The notes below the pieces were generated by a model, which ran no database searches, was not told the DNA's origin, and was given only the letters and a program-made list of their open reading frames with translations. The position numbers and the translations under genes were made by a program. A stretch of DNA of 64,000 bases from Pectobacterium aroidearum (GTDB taxonomy: Bacteria; Pseudomonadota; Gammaproteobacteria; Enterobacterales; Enterobacteriaceae): positions 186,001-250,000 of the forward strand of contig NZ_CP065044.1 in NCBI RefSeq assembly GCF_015689195.1. Reading direction: 5' to 3'. Shown piece by piece: positions 33,817 through 43,192 of this stretch; position 1 is the first letter of the stretch, and each line of letters starts with the position of its first letter.

Positions 33817-34614
33817 TTAGTGCAATTCAGGGGCTTCAAAGATGCGAATGGGCGAACCGTTTATCGGGTGCGGCACCGTAAAACTCTCCATCCCAAAGAC
33901 GGATTTCACACAGTCGGTGCTCAGCGCGTGTGCTGGCGTTCCCCAGCGGAGTAGGGTTCCCTGTTGTAAAACGGCGACGCGATCGGCAAAGGGCGTGATG
34001 AGGGGCAGGTCGTGCAGCACCGCCAGCGTTGAAATGCCGCGTTTCCGTACCAGAGAAAGCAGCTGCGCGCGCGCCAACGGATCGAGATGGTTCGTTGGTT
34101 CATCCAGCAGCAGGAGCTGCGGCGTTTGCGCAAAGGCGCGCGCCAGCGCGGCGCGTTGGCGCTCCCCACCGGAGAGCGTGCCCAGCAGGCGGTGGCGCAG
34201 TGGTAATAATCCGGTATCGTCCAGCGCTTCTTCGATGAGCTGGCGATCGTACGCAGGCGTACTGAATCCGTGGTGTGGAATCCGTCCTAAAGCGACATAC
34301 TCCGCGACCCGCAGACGCAGATCTGGTGTATCGTTCTGCGCCAGAATCGCGATCCGTTTTGCTCGCTCATGACGGCTCAGGGTATTCAGCGGCTGACCGT
34401 TCAGATGGATGTATCCCGTCGTTGTGCCGAGTTCGCTGGTTAACACGCGTAGCAGCGTGGATTTGCCGCTGCCGTTGGGCCCAATCAGCGCTAAACGTTC
34501 ACCCGCCTGCATGGACAGCGAAATATTTCTGAGCCTCGGCGCCCGATTGGCGTCGGCAACGGAAACATGGTGCAGTTGTAGCAGCACGGGTCTGGTAGAG
34601 AGGGGCTCTGTCAT
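33817..34614 (-). CDS. FecE/BtuD-type ABC transporter ATP-binding protein
   Basis: A 265-residue ATPase with Walker A GPNGSGKSTLLRVL, signature LSGGERQRAALARA, Walker B LLLLDEPTNHLDP and switch His in LAVLHDLPL. It opens the operon: its stop is 9 nt before the binding-protein start. No obvious RBS precedes the ATG. A perfect 32-bp palindrome is centred about 42 nt upstream. Confidence 0.92.
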   Translation of the reverse strand: MTEPLSTRPVLLQLHHVSVADANRAPRLRNISLSMQAGERLALIGPNGSGKSTLLRVLTSELGTTTGYIHLNGQPLNTLSRHERAKRIAILAQNDTPDLRLRVAEYVALGRIPHHGFSTPAYDRQLIEEALDDTGLLPLRHRLLGTLSGGERQRAALARAFAQTPQLLLLDEPTNHLDPLARAQLLSLVRKRGISTLAVLHDLPLITPFADRVAVLQQGTLLRWGTPAHALSTDCVKSVFGMESFTVPHPINGSPIRIFEAPELH

Positions 34615-34640
34615 GATGTGGGTATATCACCGTTATACGC

Positions 34641-34672
34641 TTAATTTGTTATGTTATAACATAACAAATTAA
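34641..34672. promoter_or_regulatory. Perfect 32-bp palindrome, Zur-box-like
   Basis: The left half TTAATTTGTTATGTTA is followed by its exact complement. The core GTTATGTTATAACATAAC resembles Zur (zinc uptake regulator) boxes of proteobacteria. It lies just upstream of the metal-chelate ABC operon and near no other start. It has no loop or T-run, so it is an operator rather than a terminator. Confidence 0.72.
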
Positions 34673-34776
34673 ATGCAATCCCGATTCACAATGTGAGCGG
34701 AAGAGGAAAGGTCTGAAGAAGAGAGCGGAGGACGTTAGTGAGAGTGAGGTATCGTGCGGTGATTATCTGCATAGCA

Positions 34777-34802
34777 AAACCCCGCCGGGAAAGGCGGGGT
34801 TA
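34777..34802 (-). terminator. Terminator of metJ
   Basis: Stem AACCCCGCC/GGCGGGGTT. On the minus strand it is followed by TTTGC, 28 nt behind the metJ stop. Confidence 0.85.
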
Positions 34803-34829
34803 GCGAGAAACTCGATAGCACAAACGCGA

Positions 34830-35147
34830 TCAGTATTCCCACGTATCCGGGTCGATACCCATTTCACGCATGATGATTTTCGCTGCTTCAGGAATTTCAT
34901 CGCTGCGTTCTTTACGCAGGTCTTCGTCATTCGGTAACGGTTGACCCGTGAACGCGTGCAGAAACGCTTCGCACAGCAGTTCGCTGTTGGTGGCGTGGCG
35001 CAGGTTGTTCACCTGACGACGCGTGCGTTCGTCAGTCAGTATCTTTAATACTTTCAGAGGGATAGATACTGTTATCTTCTTGACTTGCTCGCTTTTTTTA
35101 CCGTGTTCAGCGTAAGGGCTGACATACTCGCCGTTCCACTCAGCCAT
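34830..35147 (-). CDS. metJ: Methionine repressor MetJ
   Basis: A 105-residue ribbon-helix-helix repressor that uses S-adenosylmethionine as co-repressor. The beta-strand that enters the DNA groove is in [37 protein letters not shown] matches the helices of E. coli MetJ, as does the GIDPDTWEY end. AAGG lies upstream. It is divergent from metB across three met boxes, so it represses both directions. Confidence 0.97.
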
Positions 35148-35249
35148 GGGATACCTTAAAAATTAATCTAATGAAGACAGCATCTGTCATGAAATGCCAC
35201 GATTCTAACGGTTATTCTGCCTGTGCTCAATCTATACGCAAAGAGGTTT

Positions 35250-35273
35250 AGATGTCTAGATGTATTGACGTCT
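35250..35273. promoter_or_regulatory. Three tandem met boxes (MetJ operator)
   Basis: Three abutting 8-mers AGATGTCT, AGATGTAT and TGACGTCT match the met box AGACGTCT at 7, 5 and 7 positions. They lie between metJ and metB. MetJ binds such tandem boxes cooperatively. Confidence 0.88.
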
Positions 35274-35334
35274 ATTGAAACTGCGTTTACTCTTAAGTTC
35301 CTATCTTTTCAGCCTCAAGCCAGGAAATGAGCCG

Positions 35335-36495
35335 ATGACGCGTAAACAGGCAACGATCGCAGTCCGCAGTGGGTTAAATGATGATGAACAGTATGGCTGC
35401 GTCGTCCCCCCCATTCACCTTTCCAGCACGTATAATTTTACCGGATTCAACCAGCCACGCGCACACGACTATTCACGTCGCGGTAACCCTACGCGGGATG
35501 TGGTACAGCGTGCGCTTGCTGAACTGGAAGGCGGCGCAGGTGCGGTAATGACGAGCAGCGGAATGTCGGCGATTATGCTGGTTTGTACGGTGTTCCTGCG
35601 TCCCGGCGATTTGCTGGTGGCGCCGCATGATTGCTACGGCGGCAGCTATCGTCTGTTTGACAGTCTGAACAAGCGCGGCGCGTTTCGCGTCAAATTTGTC
35701 GATCAAAGTGATACCGCTGCACTCAACGCGGCGCTGGCAGAAAAGCCGAAGCTGGTGCTGGTGGAAAGCCCGAGCAATCCGCTGCTGCGTGTCGTGGATA
35801 TTGCCGCGATTTGTCAGGCTGCGCGTGAAGCGGGCGCGGTTAGCGTGGTAGATAACACTTTCCTGAGCCCGGCGTTGCAGAAGCCGCTGGAGCTGGGTGC
35901 CGATCTGGTGGTGCATTCGTGCACCAAGTACCTGAATGGCCACTCTGATGTGGTTGCGGGTGCGGTAATCGCCAAAGATGCCGATACCATTACTGAATTG
36001 GCCTGGTGGGCGAACAATATCGGTGTCACAGGCGCGGCGTTTGACAGCTATCTGTTGCTGCGCGGCCTGCGTACTCTGGCGCCGCGTATGGCGGCCGCGC
36101 AGCGTAATGCGCAACAAATCGTTGAATTCTTACAGACGCAGCCGCTGGTGAAGGCGTTGTATCATCCTTCACTGCCAAATAATCCCGGTCATGATATTGC
36201 CCGCCGTCAACAATCTGGCTTTGGCGCTATGCTAAGTTTTGAGCTGGATGGTGATGAAGATACCTTGCGGCGTTTTCTTGCCTCGCTGGAATTGTTTACG
36301 CTGGCGGAATCGCTGGGCGGGGTTGAAAGTCTCATTTCTCATGCGGCAACGATGACGCATGCCGGTATGGCGCCAGAAGCGCGTGCCGCGGCGGGTATCT
36401 CTGAAACATTACTGCGTATTTCCACCGGCATTGAAGACGGCGATGATCTGGTTGCCGATCTGGATCGTGCGTTTCAAGCCGCAGCCAAGAGGTAA
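35335..36495 (+). CDS. metB: Cystathionine gamma-synthase
   Basis: A 386-residue PLP enzyme joining O-succinylhomoserine and cysteine to cystathionine. The start at 35335 has AGGAAA upstream and gives the E. coli length. The PLP-binding Lys is in VVHSCTKYLNGHSDVVAG. The Cys/Met family pattern YSRRGNPTRDVVQRALAELE and SLGGVESLISHAATMTHAG are present. It is followed by metL after 2 nt. Confidence 0.97.
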   Translation: MTRKQATIAVRSGLNDDEQYGCVVPPIHLSSTYNFTGFNQPRAHDYSRRGNPTRDVVQRALAELEGGAGAVMTSSGMSAIMLVCTVFLRPGDLLVAPHDCYGGSYRLFDSLNKRGAFRVKFVDQSDTAALNAALAEKPKLVLVESPSNPLLRVVDIAAICQAAREAGAVSVVDNTFLSPALQKPLELGADLVVHSCTKYLNGHSDVVAGAVIAKDADTITELAWWANNIGVTGAAFDSYLLLRGLRTLAPRMAAAQRNAQQIVEFLQTQPLVKALYHPSLPNNPGHDIARRQQSGFGAMLSFELDGDEDTLRRFLASLELFTLAESLGGVESLISHAATMTHAGMAPEARAAAGISETLLRISTGIEDGDDLVADLDRAFQAAAKR

Positions 36496-36497
36496 GA

Positions 36498-38933
36498 ATG
36501 AGTGCATTAGGAGTAGCGCCATCGGTAACGGGCCGACAACTGCATAAGTTTGGCGGTAGCAGTCTGGCCGATGTGAAGTGTTACCTGCGCGTAGCCGGTA
36601 TTATGGCGGAGTATAGCCACCCCGGTGATTTGATGGTGGTGTCTGCCGCGGGCAGTACCACAAACCAACTGATTAGCTGGTTGAAACTCAGTCAGAGCGA
36701 TCGTCTGTCGGCGCATCAGGTTCAGCAGGCGTTACGCCGCTATCACAGCGAACTGATTGCCGGCCTCCTGCCTGCGCAAACGGCAGAGACGTTGACCGCT
36801 CAGTTTATTCGCGATCTGGAGCGTTTGGCTACGCTGCTGGATGGCAAGATTACCGATGCCGTTTACGCCGAAGTTGTCGGACACGGTGAAATCTGGTCGG
36901 CTCGCCTGATGTCCGCTGTATTGAATCAGCTGGATATGAATGCGGCCTGGCTGGATGCGCGTGACTTTCTCTGTGCAGAACGTGCCGCGCAGCCGCAGGT
37001 TGATGAAGGTCGTTCCTGGCCGCTGTTGCAGCAATATCTGACGCAACACGCGGGGCAGCGTTTAGTGGTAACGGGTTTTATCTGTCGTAATAACGCGGGT
37101 GAAACGGTGCTGCTGGGGCGCAACGGAAGTGACTACTCCGCCACGCAAATTGGTGCGCTGGCGGGGGTTGAACGTGTGACTATCTGGAGCGATGTCGCTG
37201 GGGTTTATAGTGCCGATCCGCGCAAAGTGAAAGACGCCTGCCTGCTGCCGCTGCTGCGGTTGGATGAAGCCAGTGAGCTGGCGCGTCTGGCTGCGCCGGT
37301 ACTGCATACGCGTACGTTGCAGCCTGTTTCCGGCAGCGATATCGACCTACAGCTGCGTTGCAGCTATCAGCCTGAACAAGGGTCAACGCGTATCGAACGC
37401 GTGCTGGCCTCGGGCACGGGTGCCAAAATTGTCACCAGCCACGATGATGTGTGCCTGATTGAAGTTCAGGTTCCCTCAGAACATGATTTTGTGCTGCTGC
37501 AAAAGGAAGTCGAACAACTTCTGAACCGTGCACAGCTGAAACCGCTGGCGATCGGCGTTCATCAGGATCGTAACCTGCTGCAACTGTGCTACACCTCCGA
37601 AGTCGTGGAGAGCGCGTTACAACTGCTGTCGCAGGCGGCGCTGCCCGTTGAGCTTAACCAGCGCGACGGACTGGCAATGGTCGCGATGGTCGGTGCGGGC
37701 GTGGGTAAAAACCCGCTGCACAGCCACCGTTTCTATCAACAGTTGAAAGATCAGCCGATTGAATTTGTCCGCCAGGCCGATGATGGCATCAGTTTAGTGG
37801 CCGTTCTACGTGTTGGTCCGACGGAGCACTTGATTCGCGGGCTGCACCATTCGCTGTTCCGGGCAGAGAAGCGCATCGGTCTGGTGCTATTCGGTAAAGG
37901 CAATATTGGTTCACGCTGGTTGGAGCTGTTTGCGCGCGAGCAAAGCAACCTGTCTGCGCGTACCGGCTTCGAGTTTGTATTGGCAGGTGTGGTGGACAGT
38001 ACGCGCAGCCTGTTGAACTATGACGGTCTGGATGCCAGCCGTGCGTTGGCTTTCTTCGAAAGTGAAGCGCAGGAGCGGGATGGCGAAGATCTGTTCCTGT
38101 GGATGCGGGCGCACCCCTTTGATGATTTGGTGGTGTTGGACGTCACCGCCAGTGATTCGGTCGCCGATCTGTATCTGGATTTCGCCAGCTATGGTTTCCA
38201 CGTCATCAGCGCCAACAAACTGGCAGGCGCATCCGGTGGCAATAACTATCGCCAGATCCGCGATGCGTTTGCGAAAACGGATCGCCACTGGTTGTATAAC
38301 GCGACCGTGGGCGCGGGTTTGCCGGTCAATTTTGCGGTGCGCGATCTGCGGGAAAGCGGTGACAGTATTCTGGCGATTAGCGGGATTTTCTCCGGCACGC
38401 TCTCCTGGCTGTTCCTACAGTTCGACGGCACCGTGCCGTTCACCGAACTGGTCGATCAGGCTTGTCAGCAGGGATTGACCGAGCCGGATCCACGCGTTGA
38501 CCTCTCCGGTCAGGACGTTATGCGCAAGCTGGTGATTCTGGCGCGTGAGGCGGGCTATGATATTGAGCCTAGTCAGGTTCGGGTTGAGTCGCTGGTGCCG
38601 TCGGGTTGTGAACAGGGTTCCGTCGATTACTTCTTCGAGAACGGCGATTCGCTTAACGATCAGATGCTGCGCCGTCTGGAAGCGGCACAGGAGATGGGGC
38701 TGGTTCTGCGTCACGTCGCACGCTTTGACAGCAACGGGAAAGCGCGCGTTGGCGTTGAAGCCGTCCGTCCCGATCATCCTCTGGCGTCGCTGTTACCGGG
38801 TGATAACGTGTTTGCGATTGAAAGCCGCTGGTATCGGGATAACCCGCTGGTTATCCGTGGGCCGGGGGCGGGGCGCGATGTGACAGCAGGTGCGCTTCAG
38901 TCTGACCTAAACCGTTTGGCACAGCTGTTGTAG
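36498..38933 (+). CDS. metL: Bifunctional aspartokinase II / homoserine dehydrogenase II
   Basis: An 811-residue two-headed enzyme. The N-terminal aspartokinase (about residues 1-300) has LHKFGGSSLADVKCYLRV and LLGRNGSDYSATQIGAL. A degenerate regulatory part follows. The C-terminal homoserine dehydrogenase (about 460-811) starts IGLVLFGKGNIGSRWLELFA and has SANKLAGASGGNNY and NATVGAGLPV. It catalyses the first and third steps from aspartate to homoserine and is repressed with metB by MetJ. Confidence 0.97.
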   Translation: MSALGVAPSVTGRQLHKFGGSSLADVKCYLRVAGIMAEYSHPGDLMVVSAAGSTTNQLISWLKLSQSDRLSAHQVQQALRRYHSELIAGLLPAQTAETLTAQFIRDLERLATLLDGKITDAVYAEVVGHGEIWSARLMSAVLNQLDMNAAWLDARDFLCAERAAQPQVDEGRSWPLLQQYLTQHAGQRLVVTGFICRNNAGETVLLGRNGSDYSATQIGALAGVERVTIWSDVAGVYSADPRKVKDACLLPLLRLDEASELARLAAPVLHTRTLQPVSGSDIDLQLRCSYQPEQGSTRIERVLASGTGAKIVTSHDDVCLIEVQVPSEHDFVLLQKEVEQLLNRAQLKPLAIGVHQDRNLLQLCYTSEVVESALQLLSQAALPVELNQRDGLAMVAMVGAGVGKNPLHSHRFYQQLKDQPIEFVRQADDGISLVAVLRVGPTEHLIRGLHHSLFRAEKRIGLVLFGKGNIGSRWLELFAREQSNLSARTGFEFVLAGVVDSTRSLLNYDGLDASRALAFFESEAQERDGEDLFLWMRAHPFDDLVVLDVTASDSVADLYLDFASYGFHVISANKLAGASGGNNYRQIRDAFAKTDRHWLYNATVGAGLPVNFAVRDLRESGDSILAISGIFSGTLSWLFLQFDGTVPFTELVDQACQQGLTEPDPRVDLSGQDVMRKLVILAREAGYDIEPSQVRVESLVPSGCEQGSVDYFFENGDSLNDQMLRRLEAAQEMGLVLRHVARFDSNGKARVGVEAVRPDHPLASLLPGDNVFAIESRWYRDNPLVIRGPGAGRDVTAGALQSDLNRLAQLL

Positions 38934-38960
38934 AACCTGTTGTAATCGCGGCATCGTTGG

Positions 38961-38991
38961 TGGCCGTCTCCGCGTATTGGGGAGACGGCCA
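38961..38991 (+). terminator. Hairpin behind metL
   Basis: Stem TGGCCGTCTCC/GGGAGACGGCCA with an 8-nt loop. The following tract AATATTC is not T-rich, so termination may be weak. Confidence 0.65.
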
Positions 38992-39062
38992 ATATTCAAG
39001 AGACATATTTCCCCCATTTCGTACTCGCCAAAAAATTTCCGCTGTAATCTTCCCTGTCAGTC

Positions 39063-39081
39063 GTGTCATTGAAATGTCATG
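39063..39081 (+). promoter_or_regulatory. PhoB-box-like sequence upstream of ABC/phosphodiesterase operon
   Basis: GTGTCATTGAAATGTCATG holds two TGTCAT units 11 nt apart with a TGAA spacer. This fits the pho box CTGTCATAWAWCTGTCAY except at a few positions. It lies about 90 nt before the ATPase gene, a normal distance for activation. Overlapping partial dyads (TCGTGTCA/TGACACGA) could also serve the LacI-type regulator. Confidence 0.6.
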
Positions 39082-39153
39082 GTGACAACACGCCACTGAC
39101 ACGATCTCACCGCACAATCGGCGCATTGTTTGATTATCGCGGAATGCACAGCT

Positions 39154-40320
39154 GTGCAAAAAACAACTTCTTCTGCGGCAGCCCCGCACATTGTCATCGA
39201 CCATCTACATGTTGGGTACGGCACGACAGCCGTATTGAATGATATTCATCTGGAGATTGCACAGGGTGAATTCGTTGCGTTGCTCGGTTCGTCAGGATGC
39301 GGCAAGACGACGTTACTGCGTACAGTTGCGGGGTTTTCGTCACCACGCTCGGGGACGATTCGCGTTAATGGGCAGGATATGACGCAAGCGCCGCCGGAGA
39401 AACGCGGAATGGCGCTGGTGTTTCAGAGCTACGCGCTGTGGCCGCATATGACGGTGGCACAGCATATTGCTTACGGGCTGCGTTTGCGCCGCGTGCCGCG
39501 TGCGGAGATTGCCAGCCGTGTGGCGGAACTGGAAACCATGCTTGGGTTGACGGGGCTGAGCGCCCGTAAGCCTACGGAGCTGTCCGGTGGGCAGCGTCAG
39601 CGTGTCGCCTTAGGTCGCGCACTGGCGGTGAGGCCCGATATTTTACTGCTGGACGAACCGCTCTCCAATCTGGATGCCCGCATTCGCCTACAGTTGCGTG
39701 ATGAGATCCGTGCGCTGCAACAGCGGCTGGGATTGACCGCCATCCACGTGACGCACGATCGCGAAGAAGCGATGGTGATGGCAGATCGCATCGTGATTTT
39801 GAATCAGGGTCGCATCATGCAGGCGGGTAGCCCGCAAGAGGTGTACCACCATCCGGCCAGTTCGTTTGTCGCGGCGTTTATGGGCGCAGAGAATCGGCTG
39901 GTGCTGGATGCGCGTTATGACGGCGATACGCTGATGATTCCCGGTGATGCCGAAAGTCATTCGCTGGTGCCGGCGAATTCGTCGCTACCGCCTGGCCCAA
40001 TAGAAGCGCGCTTTCGGGCGGAAGCGGCATGTCTTTACGATGCAGCCGATGCTCCGCTCATCCAGCCGGGTATGTTGATGCGCTACGGCACGGTACAGGC
40101 ACAAAGCTACCCTGGCGGATACTGGCTGCATACGATTTCCAGCGGCACCTGGCGGATACAGGTTCATGCGACGCATCCCTATGCCATCGGACAGCGGGTT
40201 GCGGTGCAGATCCCTGCCGAGGCGCTGTTTCTTTTCCCGCTGGCACACGAGACAACGTCTTTATCGGCGGTACCAGATACTACTTCACGTTATTCCCCGC
40301 TTCCCGGCCTGACGGCCTGA
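39154..40320 (+). CDS. ABC transporter ATP-binding protein (PotA/FbpC/PhnT-like)
   Basis: A cytoplasmic ATPase of about 388 residues from a GTG at 39154. A TTG 24 nt earlier is also open but lacks an RBS. Walker A is LGSSGCGKTTLLRTV, signature LSGGQRQRVALGRAL, Walker B ILLLDEPLSNLDA, and switch His in IHVTHDREEAMVMAD. A C-terminal TOBE-like regulatory domain follows from about residue 240. It is the first gene of a six-gene unit. The class covers iron, polyamine, spermidine and phosphonate importers, so substrate assignment rests on context. Confidence 0.88.
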   Translation: MQKTTSSAAAPHIVIDHLHVGYGTTAVLNDIHLEIAQGEFVALLGSSGCGKTTLLRTVAGFSSPRSGTIRVNGQDMTQAPPEKRGMALVFQSYALWPHMTVAQHIAYGLRLRRVPRAEIASRVAELETMLGLTGLSARKPTELSGGQRQRVALGRALAVRPDILLLDEPLSNLDARIRLQLRDEIRALQQRLGLTAIHVTHDREEAMVMADRIVILNQGRIMQAGSPQEVYHHPASSFVAAFMGAENRLVLDARYDGDTLMIPGDAESHSLVPANSSLPPGPIEARFRAEAACLYDAADAPLIQPGMLMRYGTVQAQSYPGGYWLHTISSGTWRIQVHATHPYAIGQRVAVQIPAEALFLFPLAHETTSLSAVPDTTSRYSPLPGLTA

Positions 40321-40342
40321 TCCTGAATTGGAGACAAATGAT

Positions 40343-41476
40343 ATGAAACGTATTTTTGCTGCAACGCTGATGTTGAGTACGCCACTGGCTGCTGTACAGG
40401 CTCAGGAATTAACGGTGTTGACGGCGGGTGACCAGAACATGGTCGACTATGTAAATGAATATCTGGGGCCGCTGTTTGAGAAACAGCATCCCGGCGTAAA
40501 AGTACGTGCGGTCGGCACCGGACCGGGTGATGCGGGGTCGCAGAAGATTCTTGAGCGTTTCAATGCACAACAGGCCGCCGGTGCCAAAGTCTGGGACACC
40601 GATGTGGCGGTCGTGCATGAGAAATTTGTCGGTCCGATGGTGCAAAAGGGCGACCTGCTGAAATATCGCGATGATATCGCCAGCGGCAAGCTGGTTAGCA
40701 TGGCCGCAGCGGATAAAGCCATGGGGACGGACGTAAAAGGCTATGTCATGCCGATGTTCAGTAGCCAGACGGCGCTGGCCTATAACCCCGACATGGTGGC
40801 TAATCCGCCGAAAAGCTATGACGAAATCCAGCAGTGGGCTGCCGCGAATCCGAAGATGTTCGGCTACAACGGGATTAAAGGCGGAGCATCGGGCGTCAGC
40901 TTCGTGATGGGTTGGATTTACGCTTACGGCGGCGATGCCCAGAAGCTGATGAACGGACCGTTTGACGAAGCGGAAGCGAAAAAATGGCAACCAGCGTTTG
41001 AACGGCTGAAAGCCTTTAACAAGAACGTGACGTTAACGCCGGGCAATGCTGGCACGCTCGATATGTTGAGTCGTGGTGAAATTGCCATGGGACCGGTGTG
41101 GGTCGACATGTTCTATTCCTGGAAAGCGAGTGGGCAACTGCCGGACAATTTCAAATTGCTGCTCCCTGCACCTGGTATGCCGGGCCAGCCGATGCACTAC
41201 GTCATCCCTGCGCAGGCACCGAACCGCGAACTGGCTAAGCAGTTTGTTGAACTGGCAACCAGCGCCAAAGTACAGGCCGAAGGGATTGTGGAACGCTTTA
41301 ACTGGTATCCGGGGATTGATGCCAAATACGTTCAGGCCGAGTTGAAACCCGCGGTCTGGCAACGTCTGTTCACCGATGTGACGCCTGACGAGCTGGCAAG
41401 CAAAGGAAAAACGTTCCCTATCGCGCCTTACCACACCGCGATTTTGAACGCCTATGAGCAGGCGATGGCGAAGTAA
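40343..41476 (+). CDS. Periplasmic substrate-binding protein (AfuA/PotD-like, cluster D)
   Basis: A 377-residue protein with signal peptide MKRIFAATLMLSTPLAAVQA. GGAG lies 9 nt before the ATG at 40343. The mature part has ELTVLTAGDQNMVDYVNEYL, KVRAVGTGPGDAGSQKIL and WDTDVAVVHEK, typical of binding proteins for small anionic or polyamine-like ligands, including 2-aminoethylphosphonate and glycerophosphodiesters. The downstream phosphodiesterase and upstream pho-box-like site favour a phosphorus compound. The precise ligand is unknown. Confidence 0.82.
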   Translation: MKRIFAATLMLSTPLAAVQAQELTVLTAGDQNMVDYVNEYLGPLFEKQHPGVKVRAVGTGPGDAGSQKILERFNAQQAAGAKVWDTDVAVVHEKFVGPMVQKGDLLKYRDDIASGKLVSMAAADKAMGTDVKGYVMPMFSSQTALAYNPDMVANPPKSYDEIQQWAAANPKMFGYNGIKGGASGVSFVMGWIYAYGGDAQKLMNGPFDEAEAKKWQPAFERLKAFNKNVTLTPGNAGTLDMLSRGEIAMGPVWVDMFYSWKASGQLPDNFKLLLPAPGMPGQPMHYVIPAQAPNRELAKQFVELATSAKVQAEGIVERFNWYPGIDAKYVQAELKPAVWQRLFTDVTPDELASKGKTFPIAPYHTAILNAYEQAMAK

Positions 41477-41549
41477 TAACTCCCTAACTTTTTATACACT
41501 TAGTACCACATGCGCTCTGGCAGGATAAAGCCAGAGCGCGGAGACATTC

Positions 41550-42389
41550 ATGTTGCAAGTATCCCAATTCTCTTCCCGACTGGCGGGTATCGCGCTTGTG
41601 CTACCCGCGCTGGCAGTGGTGGCGGTCTGTTTTATCACGCCGCTGGGGCTGTCGGTTGGGGGCGCTTTTGTTAGTCAGAATGGCGTGGGCATTGATAATT
41701 TTGTCACGGCATTGACGCTGTATCTGCCCGATATCCTGTTTACCTTACTGATTGTGAGCCTCGCGACGCTGTTGATCGGCCTGCTGTCGGTCATGATCGG
41801 CGGTTACCTGACCTTAGGTGAAAGCCCACGTATGGTGGCGGTACTGCGATGGGTCTATCGCTGGCCGTTGTTTATTCCGTTTATCGTGACTGGGCAAATT
41901 TTACGCACGTTTCTGGCCAAGAACGGCTGGCTGAATGGCGCACTGGATACGCTCGGCATTATCGATATGGCCAGCGCCAGCAACTGGCTGGACTGGCGCG
42001 GCATCGTGTTCGCCTTTGTTTGGAAACAGACGCCGTTTGTGGCGCTGCTGGTCGCGGGTGCGATGGCGTCACTGGATCGCACGATGATTGAGTCTGCCCG
42101 TAACTTAGGCGCGTCGCGCTTGCGTATCCTGTGTGAAATTGTCGTGCCTCAGATCGGGCAAACGCTGCTCACGGGGCTAATTCTCTCTTTCGTCACCATG
42201 ATGTCGGTACTGTCCGTGCCGATGATGATTAATGCTCAGTCGCCGACGATGCTAACCGCCAACATTGCCTTCCGTATTAACGCCTATGGCGATTATGGCG
42301 TGGCAAATGCGTTGGGGGTGATTTCCCTGCTGATGACCGGCTTGTTTGCTGTGATTTATCTCCGCCTGAATATGAGGGATAAAGCATGA
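41550..42389 (+). CDS. ABC transporter permease, subunit 1
   Basis: A 279-residue inner-membrane protein with about six helices. The coupling loop is ESARNLGASRLRILCEIVVP. CGGAG lies upstream of the ATG. Its stop overlaps the next permease start by 4 nt, so the two subunits are translationally coupled and probably form a heterodimer. Confidence 0.9.
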   Translation: MLQVSQFSSRLAGIALVLPALAVVAVCFITPLGLSVGGAFVSQNGVGIDNFVTALTLYLPDILFTLLIVSLATLLIGLLSVMIGGYLTLGESPRMVAVLRWVYRWPLFIPFIVTGQILRTFLAKNGWLNGALDTLGIIDMASASNWLDWRGIVFAFVWKQTPFVALLVAGAMASLDRTMIESARNLGASRLRILCEIVVPQIGQTLLTGLILSFVTMMSVLSVPMMINAQSPTMLTANIAFRINAYGDYGVANALGVISLLMTGLFAVIYLRLNMRDKA

Positions 42390-43192
42390 AGAACGTACTG
42401 TGGTGGATCCCGAGAATGCTGATTCTGGGGACGCTGATCTTCTTGATCTTTGGGCCATTGGCTAACCTCCTGCTGTGGTCGGTGGCGGAAAAATGGTTCT
42501 ATCCTCATCTGCTGCCCAATGACTGGGGCTTCGCCTTCTGGAAGCGGGTATTTTCACCACGCGGTGTGGCTTGGGAAGCGTTGGGGAATAGCGTGTTGGT
42601 GGCGGTGTTCACCGTGCTGGCCTCGCTGTCGCTGGCGATTCCGGCGGGATATGCGCTGGCACGCCTGCCGCTGCCTGCTCGTGGATTGATACTGCTGATA
42701 TTCCTGATCCCACAGGCGTTTCCGAACCTGACGGTGTACGTCAATATCGCTCGCCTGTTCTATCAGTGGGGGCTAAATGGCACGCTGCTGGGTGTCGTGC
42801 TGGTTCACACGGTTCACGGACTGGTGTTTGCCGTCTGGATTGCCTCGGCGGCGTTCTCGGCGGTGGGGCGTGAAATGGAGCAGGCGGCACGATCGATTGG
42901 TGCCGGACCGTGGCGTGCCTTTGTCGATATCACCTTGCCGCTGGCTATGCCGGGGCTGATGGCATCCGCCATCTTTGTGTTTCTCGAATCGCTGGATGAG
43001 TTTACCGGCAGCTATTTCGTGGGAGCACCGGATGTGCAGATGATGCCGCTACTGCTTTATACCGCGGGGGCGGGCGGCAACTACCAGATCGCTTCTATTA
43101 CCGCTTTGGTGCTGCTGATTCCTTCCGTGCTGTTCATGCTGGTGGTGGAGCGTTTTTTGAAAGCCGATGTCATGGCAAGGATAGGGAAATGA
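42386..43192 (+). CDS. ABC transporter permease, subunit 2
   Basis: A 268-residue partner permease with the coupling loop EQAARSIGAGPWRAFVDITLP and a following segment MASAIFVFLESLDEFTGSYF. Both ends overlap neighbouring genes by 4 nt (ATGA), tying its translation to permease 1 and to the regulator. Confidence 0.9.
   Translation: MKNVLWWIPRMLILGTLIFLIFGPLANLLLWSVAEKWFYPHLLPNDWGFAFWKRVFSPRGVAWEALGNSVLVAVFTVLASLSLAIPAGYALARLPLPARGLILLIFLIPQAFPNLTVYVNIARLFYQWGLNGTLLGVVLVHTVHGLVFAVWIASAAFSAVGREMEQAARSIGAGPWRAFVDITLPLAMPGLMASAIFVFLESLDEFTGSYFVGAPDVQMMPLLLYTAGAGGNYQIASITALVLLIPSVLFMLVVERFLKADVMARIGK

Noticed and set aside
34641-34672. Palindrome as a transcription terminator
   Set aside because: It has no loop or T-run, is AT-rich, and lies upstream of a start codon. 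An operator fits better.
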